Positions 10,546 through 22,197 of a DNA stretch of 64,000 nucleotides are shown piece after piece. The position numbers and the translations under genes were made by a program. This stretch comes from Orientallactaga sibirica. Taxonomy: Eukaryota > Chordata > Mammalia > Rodentia > Dipodidae. Every line of letters starts with the position of its first letter. Within the stretch, counting starts at the first letter, position 1. The DNA is taken from NCBI GenBank assembly GCA_036365145.1, contig JAEOAD010000052.1, positions 14,569,501-14,633,500 on the forward strand. The letters run 5' to 3'. The notes under the pieces are model-generated. The model worked only from the letters and a program-made list of their open reading frames with translations, was not told the DNA's origin and searched no databases.

Positions 10546-12120
10546 GATTGAAATAGAGGCACTAAGCAACCAAAATTGTCTTCAAAGGTTTTATCCATCA
10601 AATTTATCACCTTGTCACCATTTTACTTCTTCTCGGCTTAGCATACACAATGGCCCAAGTTGACTTGGTGAGACTGAAAAATTCACATGTAGATTCTGAA
10701 AACCCAGGAAGTTATTGGCACCAAATCAAAAGAGGCTCTGATTTGATTTTTTTTTTTCCAGTAAAGAATTTTCGAGACTTGTTGCTAGACCTTAGCTTCA
10801 TTTTATGGTTTCCATTCTCAACCATCTCGAGAGTCCCTCAATGCTCCAGGGTGCAACTCACTATGGAAAAGTGCCCACGCGTTCACACAGGAGGACAGTG
10901 AAGAGCTCAGAATGAGGACTCAAGCACACAGCTGGACAGAGTCTGGGGGCTGGGCTGTGCTGGGTGGAGGCTTTCAGAGGCATCGGTCAAGACTGACTAT
11001 CATGGCACATTTGTGATGAAGCTGGCATTTCCACCAAACACGCGCCACAGCATAAATAGGTCTTTGTTAGAGTACTGTATTACATTTCTTGTTTCCCATT
11101 TTTAGAGGACAGATAAAAATGGAAATGTTCTGAGACAATGACAACTATGATTAAACACTCAGAAAATGCTCCACTTTGGAGCAAAATCTAAAGAAAATGA
11201 AACTGCTGAGTTAAATTTCTTAGATGGTTATGGGAATTATTAAACAGAGATTTTAAAATGTGAAAGCATACTGTATGGATAATTTCAATCAGCTGTTCTA
11301 TGCTTAGAAATATATATACAAAAAGAATTTCAAAGGCAGGAAAAGGGTTTTGGTTAGTAAATGAGTTCACCACTGAACAGAGTGGTGGACAGAAACTCCA
11401 TCCATTGAGCATTAGTTATGGATCAGGCCCTACACCAAGAGCTTTTCCAACCTGACATCATGTAGCGGCGCCCTGTCTCCAGTCCTGCCAAAGACATGTC
11501 TAACTCCAGGTCTCTGGCATAAATTTGCCCCACCCAGGTCTCTTATTCCTTGGGACTTCTGAATACTAATGTGCAGACTTGATCTCTGGTTTCTTGTGTG
11601 GCTCAAGTGGTTCAGGCAGATGCCAACACTGACCAAGCCCTTGAGGCCATTTCCAGGAATCATTAGTAAACTTATTTAGGTACCTGAACTGAACTGAAGA
11701 GGGCTCTCATTCCAGGAAAAGAAGCTCCTAGAAACCATGAGAACTGTGTGGGCCAGAGGACCTGACCCTTTCCAGAAGAGGGAGGTGGGATGCAACTTAA
11801 TTTACAAAAATACAAAAGATGGGAGTATTTTCATTGTAAACAGAATATGCCTCACTACATGAACACTAATCAAGCTTTTGTTCTGAAATGTGTTTTTATG
11901 TGTTTTTTTTTTTTTTTTTAAAGTTTGCAACATTTCACAAAAGCCTTTAAGGGGCAGTAATCTTAACAGATGTCCACCATCAGGATTTTGTTAGCATGTG
12001 AAAAAGCATTTTAAGAAAGGCCATGAAACAATAATGGGCCTAACAGATGTCCGAGTAAGATGTGGTAGGAACTACTTACAATGCCTGGCCACTCACAAGA
12101 ACAGGGACAGGTCCCCATTC
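10546..12120. other. unique intron sequence
   Basis: No recognisable gene or repeat except a T run at about 11903-11921. The open frames here are short and carry no known motif. Confidence 0.55.
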
Positions 12121-12170
12121 CTACCTGGCAAGCTCTTAACTCACTGAGCCATCTCCCCAGTCCTTAGCCC
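12120..12170 (-). mobile_element. B2-like SINE head fragment
   Basis: AACTCACTGAGCCATCTCCC is the reverse complement of a tRNA-derived SINE head. The body is missing, leaving a relic of about 45 bp. Confidence 0.6.
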
Positions 12171-12624
12171 TGTTTATTTAAGGAGTGAGACTATTTTAAA
12201 AGCCACTACTCAGGAATGAGTGAATTTACTGTTATAAATTTACAAACTCAAAGTGCCACAAAATGAAGTTTCTGTTTTGCTATTATACGGTCCAAGTTAC
12301 TTTTCCAATGAATTACTTAAAAAAAATTTTTTTTTAGGCTGAGAAAAGCATCAAAGCATTAACCCAACTCTCCTTCTCCTAACTTTCTTCTATCATCACA
12401 CATGGTTTTCAAGGATGGTCCAAGGTGGATCAGAAAATAAGAAGCCATTCTTCTCCATACCAGGGCCAGAAGGGCAGCCACCTGCTTCAGTGGTGCTTAC
12501 TAAAGGCTCAGGCACACAATGGCATGCACACACACTACCCGTCTCTGCCCACAGGACTAAAGTGTAGGTAGCTGGAGCGTGGCTTGCACACTAAAATGAA
12601 GACACAGGAAGTGAGATTATCTGG

Positions 12625-12785
12625 GGGTATTTGGCACTTTGCAATTTGCTTCCAAAGTGTTCCTTGCTGACTTTCTCCAACAACTTTACGAAGTAGATAA
12701 GCAAGTGTGAATATGCTACTGTAGAGGAGGAGGAAGCTGAAGGTGGATGTGGACAGAACCTGCCCAGCCAAGAACTGGAACACGG
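12625..12785 (-). mobile_element. MIR-like SINE fragment
   Basis: CTCCAACAACTTTACGAAGT, then GTAGAGGAGGAGGAAGCTGA, then a diverged tail follow the reverse MIR order (the CAACCCTACGAGG and GAGGAAACTGAGG blocks). Confidence 0.5.
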
Positions 12786-12799
12786 GCTGTGATGTTTCT

Positions 12800-12935
12800 C
12801 TGTACCAGTAGTTTGCGTTTGCTTAAGAATTATCCAAAGAGTTTGTTCAAGACTTACATATCTGGGCCCTACCCTAGAGAAGGGAAATTCTGAGATAAGG
12901 CTTGGGCATTAGTATTTTAACCCCCTTCCTGTTCT
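12800..12935 (+). mobile_element. MER5A-like hAT DNA transposon relic
   Basis: TATCCAAAGAGTTTGTTCAA, then ATCTGGGCCCTACCCTAGAG, then TGGGCATTAGTATTTTAACC match the order of MER5A (non-autonomous hAT-Charlie). The terminal repeats are not clear. Confidence 0.7.
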
Positions 12936-13137
12936 TGCACTCAGAGTCCAGGGAGGAGACTGTAAGAGCAAACCTTCCTCTTGTCACAGAGACATTGGGG
13001 CATCTGAACCAAACTGGAGACAACAGGACGATGAAGGAAACAATAAAACTTATAGAAAGGATGATGGGGGTAGTTGCTTTCTACATGTGGTTGGGTTAAA
13101 TTAATCAAAAGGCAAAGTAATGGTCAAATCAAACTGG

Positions 13138-13170
13138 GCTAGATAATATAGATAATATAGATAGATAATC
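13138..13170. repeat. GATA-rich simple repeat
   Basis: Short imperfect run of AGATAATAT/AGATA units. Confidence 0.7.
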
Positions 13171-13222
13171 AAATAGACAGAAATCAGGAGGACACAGATG
13201 CTACCCAACAAGGCAGTGCTAG

Positions 13223-13345
13223 CAGGTGTGGTGATTCACACTTGTAAACTCAACATCTGAGAGACTGAATTTGGTGCCAACATGGATTACATAGTAAGTT
13301 TCAGGTCACCCTGGACTACCTAGTGAGATCCTGTCTCAAAAATGC
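13223..13345 (+). mobile_element. diverged B1 SINE
   Basis: GCAGGTGTGGTGATTCACAC to GAGATCCTGTCTCAAAAATG. It shares the B1 order (TGGACTACCTAGTGAGATCC) with many changes. Confidence 0.7.
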
Positions 13346-13372
13346 ACGCCCACCACCACCACCACCACCACC
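13346..13372. repeat. (CAC)n microsatellite
   Basis: About eight CAC/ACC units directly after the B1 tail. Confidence 0.9.
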
Positions 13373-13664
13373 CAACTAATGAACAAACAAAACCCAAGGC
13401 AGAGTTGTGGATCAAAGGCAAGAAATACAATATGTGGATGGCAGACCACGGGTCTTAGCTGGCAGCACTCTACTTTCTAGCTGCTCACGAGAGGCATTTC
13501 CCCTATTCCAGGCTGCCCCAGCCATCTTCAGGTAAGACGATGTGTGCCTGGAGAGAGAATAGGAAGGGTGTACGCAGAGCCTGAGGCAGTGCTTATGATA
13601 AATTAGAAATAAAATTTGAAGTTAAGAAAAAAATCTGTCTATGGGAGGGAATACATACGTGGTA

Positions 13665-14262
13665 CTGAAAAACCTAAGCAAAAGTCTATGGCAGGGGAGG
13701 TGATGAGCCTTAGGGGTATAAAGCCTGCTCTTGTCTGACTAAATGTATATATTATTCCCACCAAGCTGCCCTGAAAGCACTACCCTTAATGTTCATGTTC
13801 ACATATTAACGCTACTCTCACTTCTGGTTAGAGAAGCTTCTCTTTTCAGATGGTGATGACCACTGAGATGACCCAAAAGGCAACATAGTGCTGAGAAGAA
13901 GGGATGGAGGAGTGTCCAGCACTGAAACATCTCTGTCACACCCTCCAAGGCTCAGAGACCATTGCGGAAGAGGGGGCGGATAGAATGGAAGAGCCAAAGG
14001 AAGGGTACAACTCCTTACAATGCAACTGTCCAGACAGAAATTGGCCTCGATATCCATGACCTCGCAGTGCCTAGCAATACCTTTGCAAAACCCTCATAAT
14101 AGAAGAAAAAGATGATGACATCACATTAAAAGAGAGACTAATGGAGAGAGGGAGGGGATATGATGGAGACTGGAGTTCTAAAGGGATAGGGGGGCAGGGG
14201 AAGGAAATACAATGCATTTTTTGTATGTAAGTATAGAAGTTGTCAATAAAAAGAAAAGAAAA
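13665..14262 (+). mobile_element. L1 3' UTR end, 5'-truncated
   Basis: Nearly the same sequence recurs at 52480-53070 (shared blocks TTGTCTGGCTAAATGTATAT-like, GGTGATGACCA and GATGATGACATCA). It ends GTTGTCAATAAAAAG with an A-rich tail. The G-rich stretch just before the tail is typical of L1 3' ends. Non-coding. Confidence 0.75.
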
Positions 14263-14360
14263 AAAATCTGTTTAGTCACAGACATAACCTGGTGATAAGG
14301 AAATCCAGGCTTTGAGAATGAATCTCAAGCAAGCAATTTCATTGCTTAAAAAAAAATCTT

Positions 14361-14607
14361 GGGGCTGGAGAGATGGCTTAGCGGTTAAGACACCTGCCTG
14401 CGAAGCCTAAGAATGCTTATTTGAAGCTCCAGGTCCCACGTATAGCCAGATGCAAAAGTGACCCAAGCACGCAATGTCACACAGGCGCACAAGGGGTGCA
14501 GGCTCTAGAATTGGTTCCCAGTGGCTGAAAAGGCCTTGGCGTGCCCGTTCATTCTCTGCTTCTTCCTCTCTCTCTCTGTGTCTCTCTCTCAAATTATAAA
14601 AAAAACT
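14361..14607 (+). mobile_element. B2-like SINE, long subtype
   Basis: GGGGCTGGAGAGATGGCTTA head, with the extra internal block (GCAATGTCACACAGGCGCAC) that marks the long subtype. The CTCF-like core is degraded here (CACAAGGGGTGC). (TC)n and an A-rich tail follow. Confidence 0.88.
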
Positions 14608-14689
14608 TTCTTTTACACTGGCAACTTCCAATTTCATCTCTCTAGCTCACACTTGTGCTAAAACCAGCTAGCACAACTCAACTTTAACC

Positions 14690-15160
14690 TGTCGGCAAGC
14701 AAACTCTGGCCTCAAACCCTACTGCTCCTGCATGTGCCTGAATGCCGCAAAGGCAGCTTCCGCCTTGTAGCTCTGCGACCAGAAGCCTCAACCATTCACT
14801 CTGCCTCATCTCACTCCGCGCATTCAGTAAGCTCCAGCCTTCTACCACTGCCCACCTGAAACACCTCTTCAGAGCCCAGTCACCTGTGGAGCCTGCTCCA
14901 TGGTGCGCTTCAGGTCTTCCTCCACTGCAGCCTCTCAGTCTAGTTTCCTGAACACACCTCTTTCCGTCCCTGCTGCGCTTTTCCCTAAAGCCTCCATGCG
15001 ACATTCTAGATACTGTCGCTGGTCATCAGCTCTCCTAACCACCCTTCCCTAGACTGTGAATTCTTCCAGAATGGGGATCTTTGCTCACTTGGTTTACTTC
15101 TATAACCCCAGAAACAGTAAAAATGCCAACCTACATCAAGCACCCAATAAATATTTGTAG
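14690..15160 (+). mobile_element. L2 LINE 3' end
   Basis: CTAGACTGTGAATTCTTCCA, then GGGATCTTTGCTCACTTGG, ending AAGCACCCAATAAATATTTG, the standard order of the L2 3' end. The upstream boundary is approximate. Confidence 0.6.
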
Positions 15161-15162
15161 TA

Positions 15163-15717
15163 CAGGTTGAACATCCCTAATCTGAAAATGTGAAATCAAA
15201 AATGCTGCAAAACTGGAAACTTCTCAGTGCTGACAAGAAGCCACAAGTGGAAAATTCCACACCTGACCTCGTGTGACAGGTCATAGTGAAACACAGATGA
15301 ACTACAAATACTGGATAAAATTAGCTTCAGGCTTGTGCATAAGATATATGTGAAATGTAAATAAATTTCATGTTAGATGGGTCTCATCCCAAAACTATTT
15401 CTTTAAAAAATATTTCAATTTATTGGAGGGAGGGAGAGAACTAGACAGAGAGAGCGAGGGAGAGAATGGGCACACCAGGGTCTCTAGCCACTGCAAATGA
15501 ACTCCAGACGCATGCGCCACCTTGTGCATCTGGCTTCATATGGGTACTGGGGAATCAAACCTGGATTCTTAGGCTTTGCGGGCAAGCATCTTAACTGCTG
15601 AGCCATCTCACCAGCCCCCAAATTATTTCTTTATACATATGGGAATATTCTAAAATGTGGAAAAAAATCCCAAACACTTGCAGTCCCAAGCATTTCAGAG
15701 AAGGGACAGTCAACCTG
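15163..15717 (+). mobile_element. Tigger/pogo-like DNA transposon, split by a SINE
   Basis: Starts CAGGTTGAACATCCCTAATC and ends AGGGACAGTCAACCTG, so the ends are inverted repeats (CAGGTTGA...). The inner part (ACATATGGGAATATTCTAAA and AGTCCCAAGCATTTCAG) matches the remembered layout of a common mammalian Tigger-like MER element. A tRNA-derived SINE sits at 15404-15618. Confidence 0.7.
15404..15618 (-). mobile_element. B2-like SINE inserted in a DNA transposon
   Basis: Reverse copy ending CTGAGCCATCTCACCAGCCC. It is flanked by duplicated AAACTATTTCTTT and AAATTATTTCTTT, the target site inside the Tigger-like element. Confidence 0.92.
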
Positions 15718-15827
15718 ACCAAATCTGAGTGACCAGGGAAAGATAACGGAGGTCAGATTTGCCAACTACATGGTCATGGTCAGTAAACATCTAGTCATTA
15801 TGGAAAGGAAGACTTTAAGGGTCTTAG

Positions 15828-16342
15828 GATCAGCAAACATTTTTGGTAAAGACTACATTGTAAATGTTGCTTTTGCCTCTGCAGAAAATATGTAAATGAA
15901 TGAACACGGCTATGTTCCAATACAACTTTATTTATGGGTACAGCAACTCACATTCCATATAGTTTTTACAAGTTATAAAACATTTTTCTTTAAATATTTT
16001 TAAAATCATGTAAAATTGTAAAAATAACTTATAGCTGGTAGGCTATATGAAACTGGTTATTGGCTGGATTTGCCCAAAGGGTCTCAGTTTGCTTATTCAT
16101 TTAAAAAATATTTTATTTATTTATTCAATCATTTATTTATTTATTAGAGAAAGAGGCAGATATATATAGAGAGATTGGGTGCACCAGGGCCTCCAGCCAC
16201 TGTAAATGAACTCCAAACACATGCACCACCTGGTGCATCTGGCTTTACATGGTACTGGGGAGCTGAACCTGGGTCCTTAGGCTTCACAGGCAAACACCTT
16301 AACCGCTAAGCCATCTCTCCAGCCCTCAGCTTGCTGACTCTT
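15828..16342 (+). mobile_element. hAT-like DNA transposon, split by a SINE
   Basis: TCAGCAAACATTTTTGGTAAAG, AATATGTAAATGAATGAACA, TATGTTCCAATACAACTTTA and GCTGGATTTGCCCAAAGGGT follow a familiar mammalian non-autonomous hAT element. After the SINE at 16104-16326 the last bases resume (CAGCTTGCTGACTCTTGATC). The exact subfamily is not assigned. Confidence 0.65.
16104..16326 (-). mobile_element. B2-like SINE inserted in a hAT element
   Basis: (ATTT)n tail first, then CCAGCCACTGTAAATGAACT and CTAAGCCATCTCTCCAGCCC. The host sequence CTCAGTTTGCT/CTCAGCTTGCT flanks it on both sides. Confidence 0.92.
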
Positions 16343-17724
16343 GATCTAGGACAGCTGGATGGTTCCAGAGGCTGAAAGATGGAAAGCTGCAGGAAGAATT
16401 GCAGACAAAGAGCCCTGGACAAGGTCATTAGGATCAAAAGCAGATCCCTTGGTTGGGCTCCGGAGAGCTCCAGTGTCCGAGCACCAGTTTCTTCAGACGA
16501 GGGTGAGCTGCAGACAAAGCAGTATGCGGACTGTGCGGGTTCTCACAACGATACTGGTTTGTAACTGTGCAAGAGAGCTATTTATATGTTTCCGAATGAA
16601 GCTCGAGGCATATTCTGGTGTTCTTTACTTCTATGTTAGGTGAAGAAGCTGCCTACAAAAGCTTGCTTCCCACCCAAAATACTAGCTGTTAGTTGGTGAC
16701 TGATCCTCAGAAATATTAAGATGAATCATATATGCTCTTTTCACAGTGCAAAAAGAGATAATTTTAAAACTCAGAAAATGTCACTTTGGGTAGTCACAAA
16801 CCACACAATAGAGAAGCTGCCCGGCTTGAGTGCTATGATGAATAGAACCCGGCTCCTGCCTGGAGCCTTTGACCTCTTTCGGATGGTGAAGTCTCTTTAG
16901 GGTTCACAGCCAAGGCACACTGGTGTTGGAATGACAGAGTGTGAAACGTGTTCAGCTGCACTGCCTGAGGCTGGAAGGCAGCTTGGATCGCCCTCCCTCT
17001 TCCCTGCCCTCCCCTTGTTCTGGAGAACAGAGCTGCTCAGCCTCACCCTTCCTCAATGGCTGCCCTCCTCACCTAAGGTCAGCGGTGGTGCCCCTTCTCT
17101 CCTGCTCTGCAAGGAACCAACTGACAGCAGAGCTCCTCCCTCCACTGAAAGGTCCTCGTGCTTTGTGCTTCTCACTGTGCAGAGAAGCAGGTATTCTCGC
17201 CTTGGATCCCAAGGCTCTGTCTCTTTCTCTTGTTACTAAACAGGTCACTCCCCACCCCCCTTTTCTGCAACTTCATCATTTTCCACATTGCACCGTTTGG
17301 CACAGGAGGAAGAACCACATCAAATGAAGGAATGCAACCACAAAGCTGCCTTGAGAAGCAAAGGCCTCCGTCTTTTTTTTATTTTGTCAATTTACCATTT
17401 TTGGACTTGTTCTCCCATAATCAAATCCTCCCCATCGTGTTAACAATGTGGTGGTGTGTCAAAACATTGGAATTCTGCTTCAATCAGCAACCCAGAGCTT
17501 AATAGGAAAATGAAGCAACAAAAAGTTGGTCTCCCTGTGAACCTTAAGCCTGGCCTGTACTGAGGAAGGGAATGTTCGCCTCCCTATGGTACACGGGCCA
17601 CACCGTCAACGTTTTGTGTGATCTGATCTCTGTGTTGTCAGCGGAGGCCCGAGGCAGCATCTTGACCACAGTCACTATCTTCTTTCTTCTTCCTTCCTCT
17701 CTCCCCTTTCTCCCTCCCTCCCTT
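16343..17724. other. unique intron sequence
   Basis: 16930-17330 is open in two plus-strand frames and GC-richer. It has no start context, domain or splice pattern that I trust. Nothing else recognised. Confidence 0.5.
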
Positions 17725-17806
17725 CTGTGTGCTGGAGATTGGACCCAGGGCCTTGCCCGTGCTAAGCACGGAATTCTATCCACTGAGCTGAGCCCTAGCC
17801 TCCAGG
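17725..17806 (-). mobile_element. ID/B4-head SINE fragment
   Basis: GCTGGAGATTGGACCCAGGG, then TATCCACTGAGCTGAGCCCT: reverse complement of an ID-type tRNA-like head. A CT-rich stretch precedes it. Confidence 0.65.
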
Positions 17807-17935
17807 TGTGTTTCTAAAGCGAGAGGGGCAATCACTCCAAGCATCACAAGCAGAGGTACAAAGCAGCCCGGAATTTAGGAAGCCAGAGAACATATATAGC
17901 AAACTTGCTGGCAAACATTTCAGATCCCATTGGGG

Positions 17936-18033
17936 ATATAAGTCAATGGAGAGCACTTGTCTAATATGCAGAAGGACCTGGGTTTGAGCCTCCCAGCTCT
18001 GTGAGAAATACAAACCAAACAAAAATAAATAAG
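17936..18033 (+). mobile_element. ID-like SINE
   Basis: GGATATAAGTCAATGGAGAG, then GACCTGGGTTTGAGCCTCCC and an AAATAAATAA tail, corresponding to an ID/B4 head with A- and B-box-like segments. Confidence 0.55.
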
Positions 18034-19395
18034 ATCCTTTCATCTCACTGACAGCAGCATCTACTTCTGGCTCTGTGGCCCTCGCTGTGGAGATCTGTGG
18101 CTGATCAGAAATAGGCTTGTGTCAAGTGGTTATTTGTTTGTTTGTTAGTTAATGAAAAACATGTGTCCAACATATAAGCCATTCAGGGACTAAAATAAGG
18201 TGTTACAATTCCCAATGAGATGCTCAGCAGTCACCCGGTACCCTCAGGGCATGAGTATGGGTTAATGTTTAACGACAGCTGGCTGGGACTCATCATGTAG
18301 GAAAACAAGACTCAAAGGTGGAACTCTTAGTGATTTTATCTTTGTGACTAACATGGTCAATTAAGTGGTTCATAAAATGACAGCAGGTATTTTTGCTGTT
18401 TTTTTTTTTTGTTTGTTTGTTTGGTTTACATGGTACTTTGGTTAATACTGCAATCAGTATGTTCTTACACATCGTCTGTAGAGTAGACAACCTGTCAGTA
18501 GCTGAAGGACCATATGCAGAATTCTCCACCGTTATCTGTCCCTGTATGCCCAGGAAATGTGAACATCCTTCAGAGATTCTCTTGGAGAAGGGAAGGGCTG
18601 GGAGGAGAAATGCCCAAACCCCTCCCTACCAATTCTAGCCTACCTGGCTTCAGGACAGACTTTCCAGTGGGGCACCCCAGCATGAAGAGCATGATCAAGC
18701 ACTCAGAAGGAGGACATCTGTCTTGTCTTCCCAGCTCTGACAACTTTGCTCAAAATCAGCCTGGCCCCAGGTCTACTTCAAGAGCCACATCAACTATGTC
18801 ATTGTGGTCACCTGATGATCCTCCTGTCGCCTCTCCATCACTTTCCCTTCTTTCCTACCCAGCACCATGGCTGCCCGGAGCATGATAAAGTCATGTGGGT
18901 AGACAGGGAACAGAAGACAGTGCCAACAGTGCCAGGATACGGGAACTGTAGGTAGGTGCTTCCCCCAGACTCTACAGCAGAAGTGCCAAGACCTGATGTC
19001 TGGTTCTGGTATCAGATGCGAGTCATCAAATGCCCTCAAGGTGAGTGCAGGATGTTGCCAGGTTCCCAGAGCCCGATGAGCAGGAAGAGCCATTTCTGGA
19101 GCCAACTGTAGAAAGGAGGGTGAAGGAAGAGATGACGAAAAAGAGCACGTGGGAATCTAAAGTGGTGAGGGATTCAGGATACTATAAATGAGGTCAGTAT
19201 TTTAACAAAATTAAGATCAATTCTGTAGGTTCCTGTCATTTAGCAAACATTCTATCTTACTAAATAAATTGTTTACTTACTAATAGAGAAATTAGGAGTT
19301 TAGTTCCATTAATAGCCATCTGTGCAAAACTAGGAGCCTGTTTTTGAATATCATGTTTTATTTACCTATGTATTTTAATCAAAAAACCCACCATT
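18034..19395. other. unique intron with a T/(GTTT)n tract
   Basis: A T run and GTTT units lie at 18399-18424. No gene is recognised. A pair of exon-like splice signals at about 18981-19040 on the plus strand is considered too weak to call. Confidence 0.5.
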
Positions 19396-19398
19396 TTG

Positions 19399-19613
19399 GG
19401 CTGGAGAGATGGCTTAGCGGTTAAGCCGCCTGCCTCCTAAGCCTAAGAACGCTGGTTCCAATCTCCAGATTAGCCAGATGCAGTGACGCAAGGGCACAAT
19501 GCCACACTTGCCCACAAGGGGGCGCACGCATCTGGATTTTGTTCGCAGCAGCTGAGAGGCTGCTGGCGCACCCATCTCTATCTGTCTTCCTCTCCCTCTC
19601 TGTCTCTCATTTT
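19399..19613 (+). mobile_element. B2-like SINE, long subtype
   Basis: GGGCTGGAGAGATGGCTTAG head, long-subtype insert, (TC)n end and almost no A tail. It carries a single B-box-like GGTTCCAATCTCCAG copy. Confidence 0.92.
19512..19525 (+). promoter_or_regulatory. CTCF-like core motif inside SINE
   Basis: CCACAAGGGGGCGC matches the usual CTCF core CCANNAGGGGGCGC-type consensus at nearly every position. Binding is inferred, not shown. Confidence 0.5.
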
Positions 19614-21060
19614 CAGTACTATTTTGTATCCTTTTCTGTAAAGTAGGTGATTTAGAACAATCAGGACGATAAGCAACGCTGCAGGCCTGCCCTGATGTGG
19701 AGCAGTAGGGAGTCTGAGGGCCGGGGGACCTGCGCTTGAGGGGCTGGTACTCAGTAGATGTGTTCACTTTCTTTACGTGAGTGTCACAGGACACAACAAA
19801 AGAAGAAGCCTTCGTCAAAAAGAGGACAGGCTCTGGTAAGTGTAGACAAGGCCAAGATCAATTTCATTGACCAAATATTGTTGAGGCTGGTCTAGCAATG
19901 GTTTTGGCAATGACCTTCTTGGTTTCTTGAAAATTTTAATTACTACTGTTTTCTTAGGCTTTCAAAAGGACATACTCAAAATTACTAATGAAGCAATTTG
20001 AAAGCGTAAAGGGGATACAAATGGAGCCTAGTAAGATGCTGCTCCTCAGCTGTGTCTTGCCAGTGCAGGAGGTGAAGACGCCCATACTCCATAGTGGCAT
20101 CACTGGACATCAGGTAGTGTCATCCAGACACACATGGAAGAACAGGCTGAACTGTCCTCTTGGGGGTTAGGATTCAGTTCCAAACACTTAACTCCCTCAT
20201 CATGGTACTCTCCAGAAATAATACTGCCACAGAACTCTCTAGACAAAGTCTTACAGAGAATCAGGGAGGGTCCACAGCTTCTGGGCCATCTGGCAACTCT
20301 GAGCATCAGACTATGCAAGGTTCCCAGCCAGTCAGGAGGCTCATACCAGCACCTCCATTCCCCAGCCTAAGAGTGTGCTGGTCAACGCAGGTTGCCACTA
20401 ACTTAGGGCAACTTACTTTTCTGGAAGCTTCCTCATTTCAATGAAGCAAGGGAAGCCCTCAAGCTCACTTATATCATGTCCTCAAACTGCTACCCTGCAG
20501 GCACCCTCACCACCTGAGCAGACAGCCTACATACACCATGCACACTGGGCATCTGATGTCTGAGTACTTGAGTCTCCAAGAAGGGACGTGGACTGGAGCC
20601 AAATGGAATAGAGAATAAGTGAGAAGCCCATTAGGGGAGCACGGATCACAAACACAGACAACTATGAACAACAATCTGTCTATACATCGTAGAACAATCT
20701 TCCCCTGGAGTTTCACATAGAAGAATGGCCATAAAACATTGCTAAAGGAAAAGGACAGGTGGCGTTACAGTATGTGATATATTATGCATTGTTAACTAAC
20801 TGTACCCTTAACTGGCTTAACAGGGACAACCTGGTAAAAATACTAAGTTTATAGACTTCACATTTCTCAGTAAATTATGTTTCCCCTCCAATCTGTCACT
20901 GAGTCTAAGACATGAGGCTCGTTGTCATGAGGAAGAGGAAAAGGGTGGCACCATCTAGACCAGAAAAGCAGGAGCAAGGAGAGAAAGTGACAGCACTGGA
21001 TGGCCATAGCCTCTAAACAAGAGCAGAAGGAAGCTAGGGCAGAAAGGGCCAATCCAGCGA
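19614..21060. other. unique intron sequence
   Basis: No exon, RNA gene or repeat recognised with confidence. 20040-20400 could be a decayed LTR, but no termini were found. Confidence 0.45.
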
Positions 21061-21066
21061 GTAGTG

Positions 21067-21098
<32 letters not shown>

Positions 21099-21102
21099 CT
21101 TG
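21067..21102. repeat. (CCTG)n microsatellite
   Basis: About eight consecutive TGCC/CCTG units. Confidence 0.95.
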
Positions 21103-21254
21103 CGAGGTGATGCTGGAAGCTTTTAACTTTAAGTCCCTTCTGCCCTTGAGGGGTCATCTTGCATAGTGACCGCCACAGGAAGAAGGAACTTCAGCAGGCC
21201 TATGGACTTGTAGATTACTAATCTGAAATCTACCACTTAGAAGAATAGCAGGAC

Positions 21255-21430
21255 AGCTAATCCATATGAACACTTTCCATGAGCTTACATTTATTATCCC
21301 GACTTCATCCTCACAAAATCTCTGTGAGGTTGGCAGCACTAAGACTTGCAGGTTAAGTAAAAACAAGCCCAGTAAATGTGGGCACTGGGTCCTCCGACTC
21401 CCGAGTGCACACACCTCATCACAGCCCCTC
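21255..21430 (-). mobile_element. MIR-like SINE fragment
   Basis: TTTATTATCCCGACTTCATC, TCACAAAATCTCTGTGAGGT and a GGTTAAGTAAAAACAAGCCC block follow the reverse MIR order (Pol III SINE of early mammals). Confidence 0.5.
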
Positions 21431-21583
21431 AGAGCAGTTGGGTTTAATAGATACTTAGCTTTTCTGGTGTTACTGCCTATCTGGACAATGAGGTGGAGCC
21501 AACTAATTCTAGAAGCCTCAGAACTCAAGGGTTACCTTCTGGTGTACTACGCTGGTGGGAACGGACTACTAGGCTGGTATTTG

Positions 21584-21680
21584 AGTCACACAGTAGGAGA
21601 GTGCCTTGTTAAAGTCACACAGTAGGAGAGAGCCTTGTTAAAGTCACACAGTAGGAGAGAGCCTTATTAAAGTCAGACAG
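21584..21680. repeat. 29-bp minisatellite, about 3.3 copies
   Basis: Direct copies starting AGTCACACAGTAGGAGAG at 21584, 21613 and 21642, with a partial copy AGTCAGACAG at 21671. The unit resembles the MIR AGGTCACACAG core, so it may have grown from a MIR. Confidence 0.9.
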
Positions 21681-21909
21681 CCTAAGAAGAGACCCTCTTA
21701 CAGGAGGAGCCGATTGTAGTGGTCAAGCTCTCCCAGCACAAAATGCAGAAAATGACTTCTTGGTCAGATGAGCACATGTAAGAAGCAGGACGGCAAAGGG
21801 AAAGGGGGTGGGGAACTAAGGAATGCTGAGCTGCAGCCGTCTTTTTGCTTGTAATACTCAGCCTGATGGTTTCTCCAACGAACTTGAAAGCAAGATCTTG
21901 GCATAGCTT

Positions 21910-22158
21910 GAAAGTGTAGGCACCTGTGGTAAACAGAGTGATAGTTTTCCAAAGATATCCCAGTCCTAATCTCAGAATCTAGGAATATGTCACCTTACAG
22001 AGCATAAAAGATATCCCAGTCCTAGGCCAAGCATGGTGGCGCATGCCTTTAATCCCAGCACTCAGAGGCAGAAGTAGGAGGATGACAGTGAGTTCGAGGC
22101 CACCCTGAGACTCCATAGTGAATTCCAGGTTAGCCTGGGCTAGAGTGAGACCCTACCT

Positions 22159-22197
<39 letters not shown>

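Noticed and set aside
16931..17327. Overlapping plus-strand open frames of 102 and 128 codons
   Set aside because: GC-richer sequence gives several open frames at once. No domain, codon bias or splice sites.
18981..19040. Plus-strand 60-bp exon
   Set aside because: A gtgagt follows, but the acceptor is weak and nothing else supports it.
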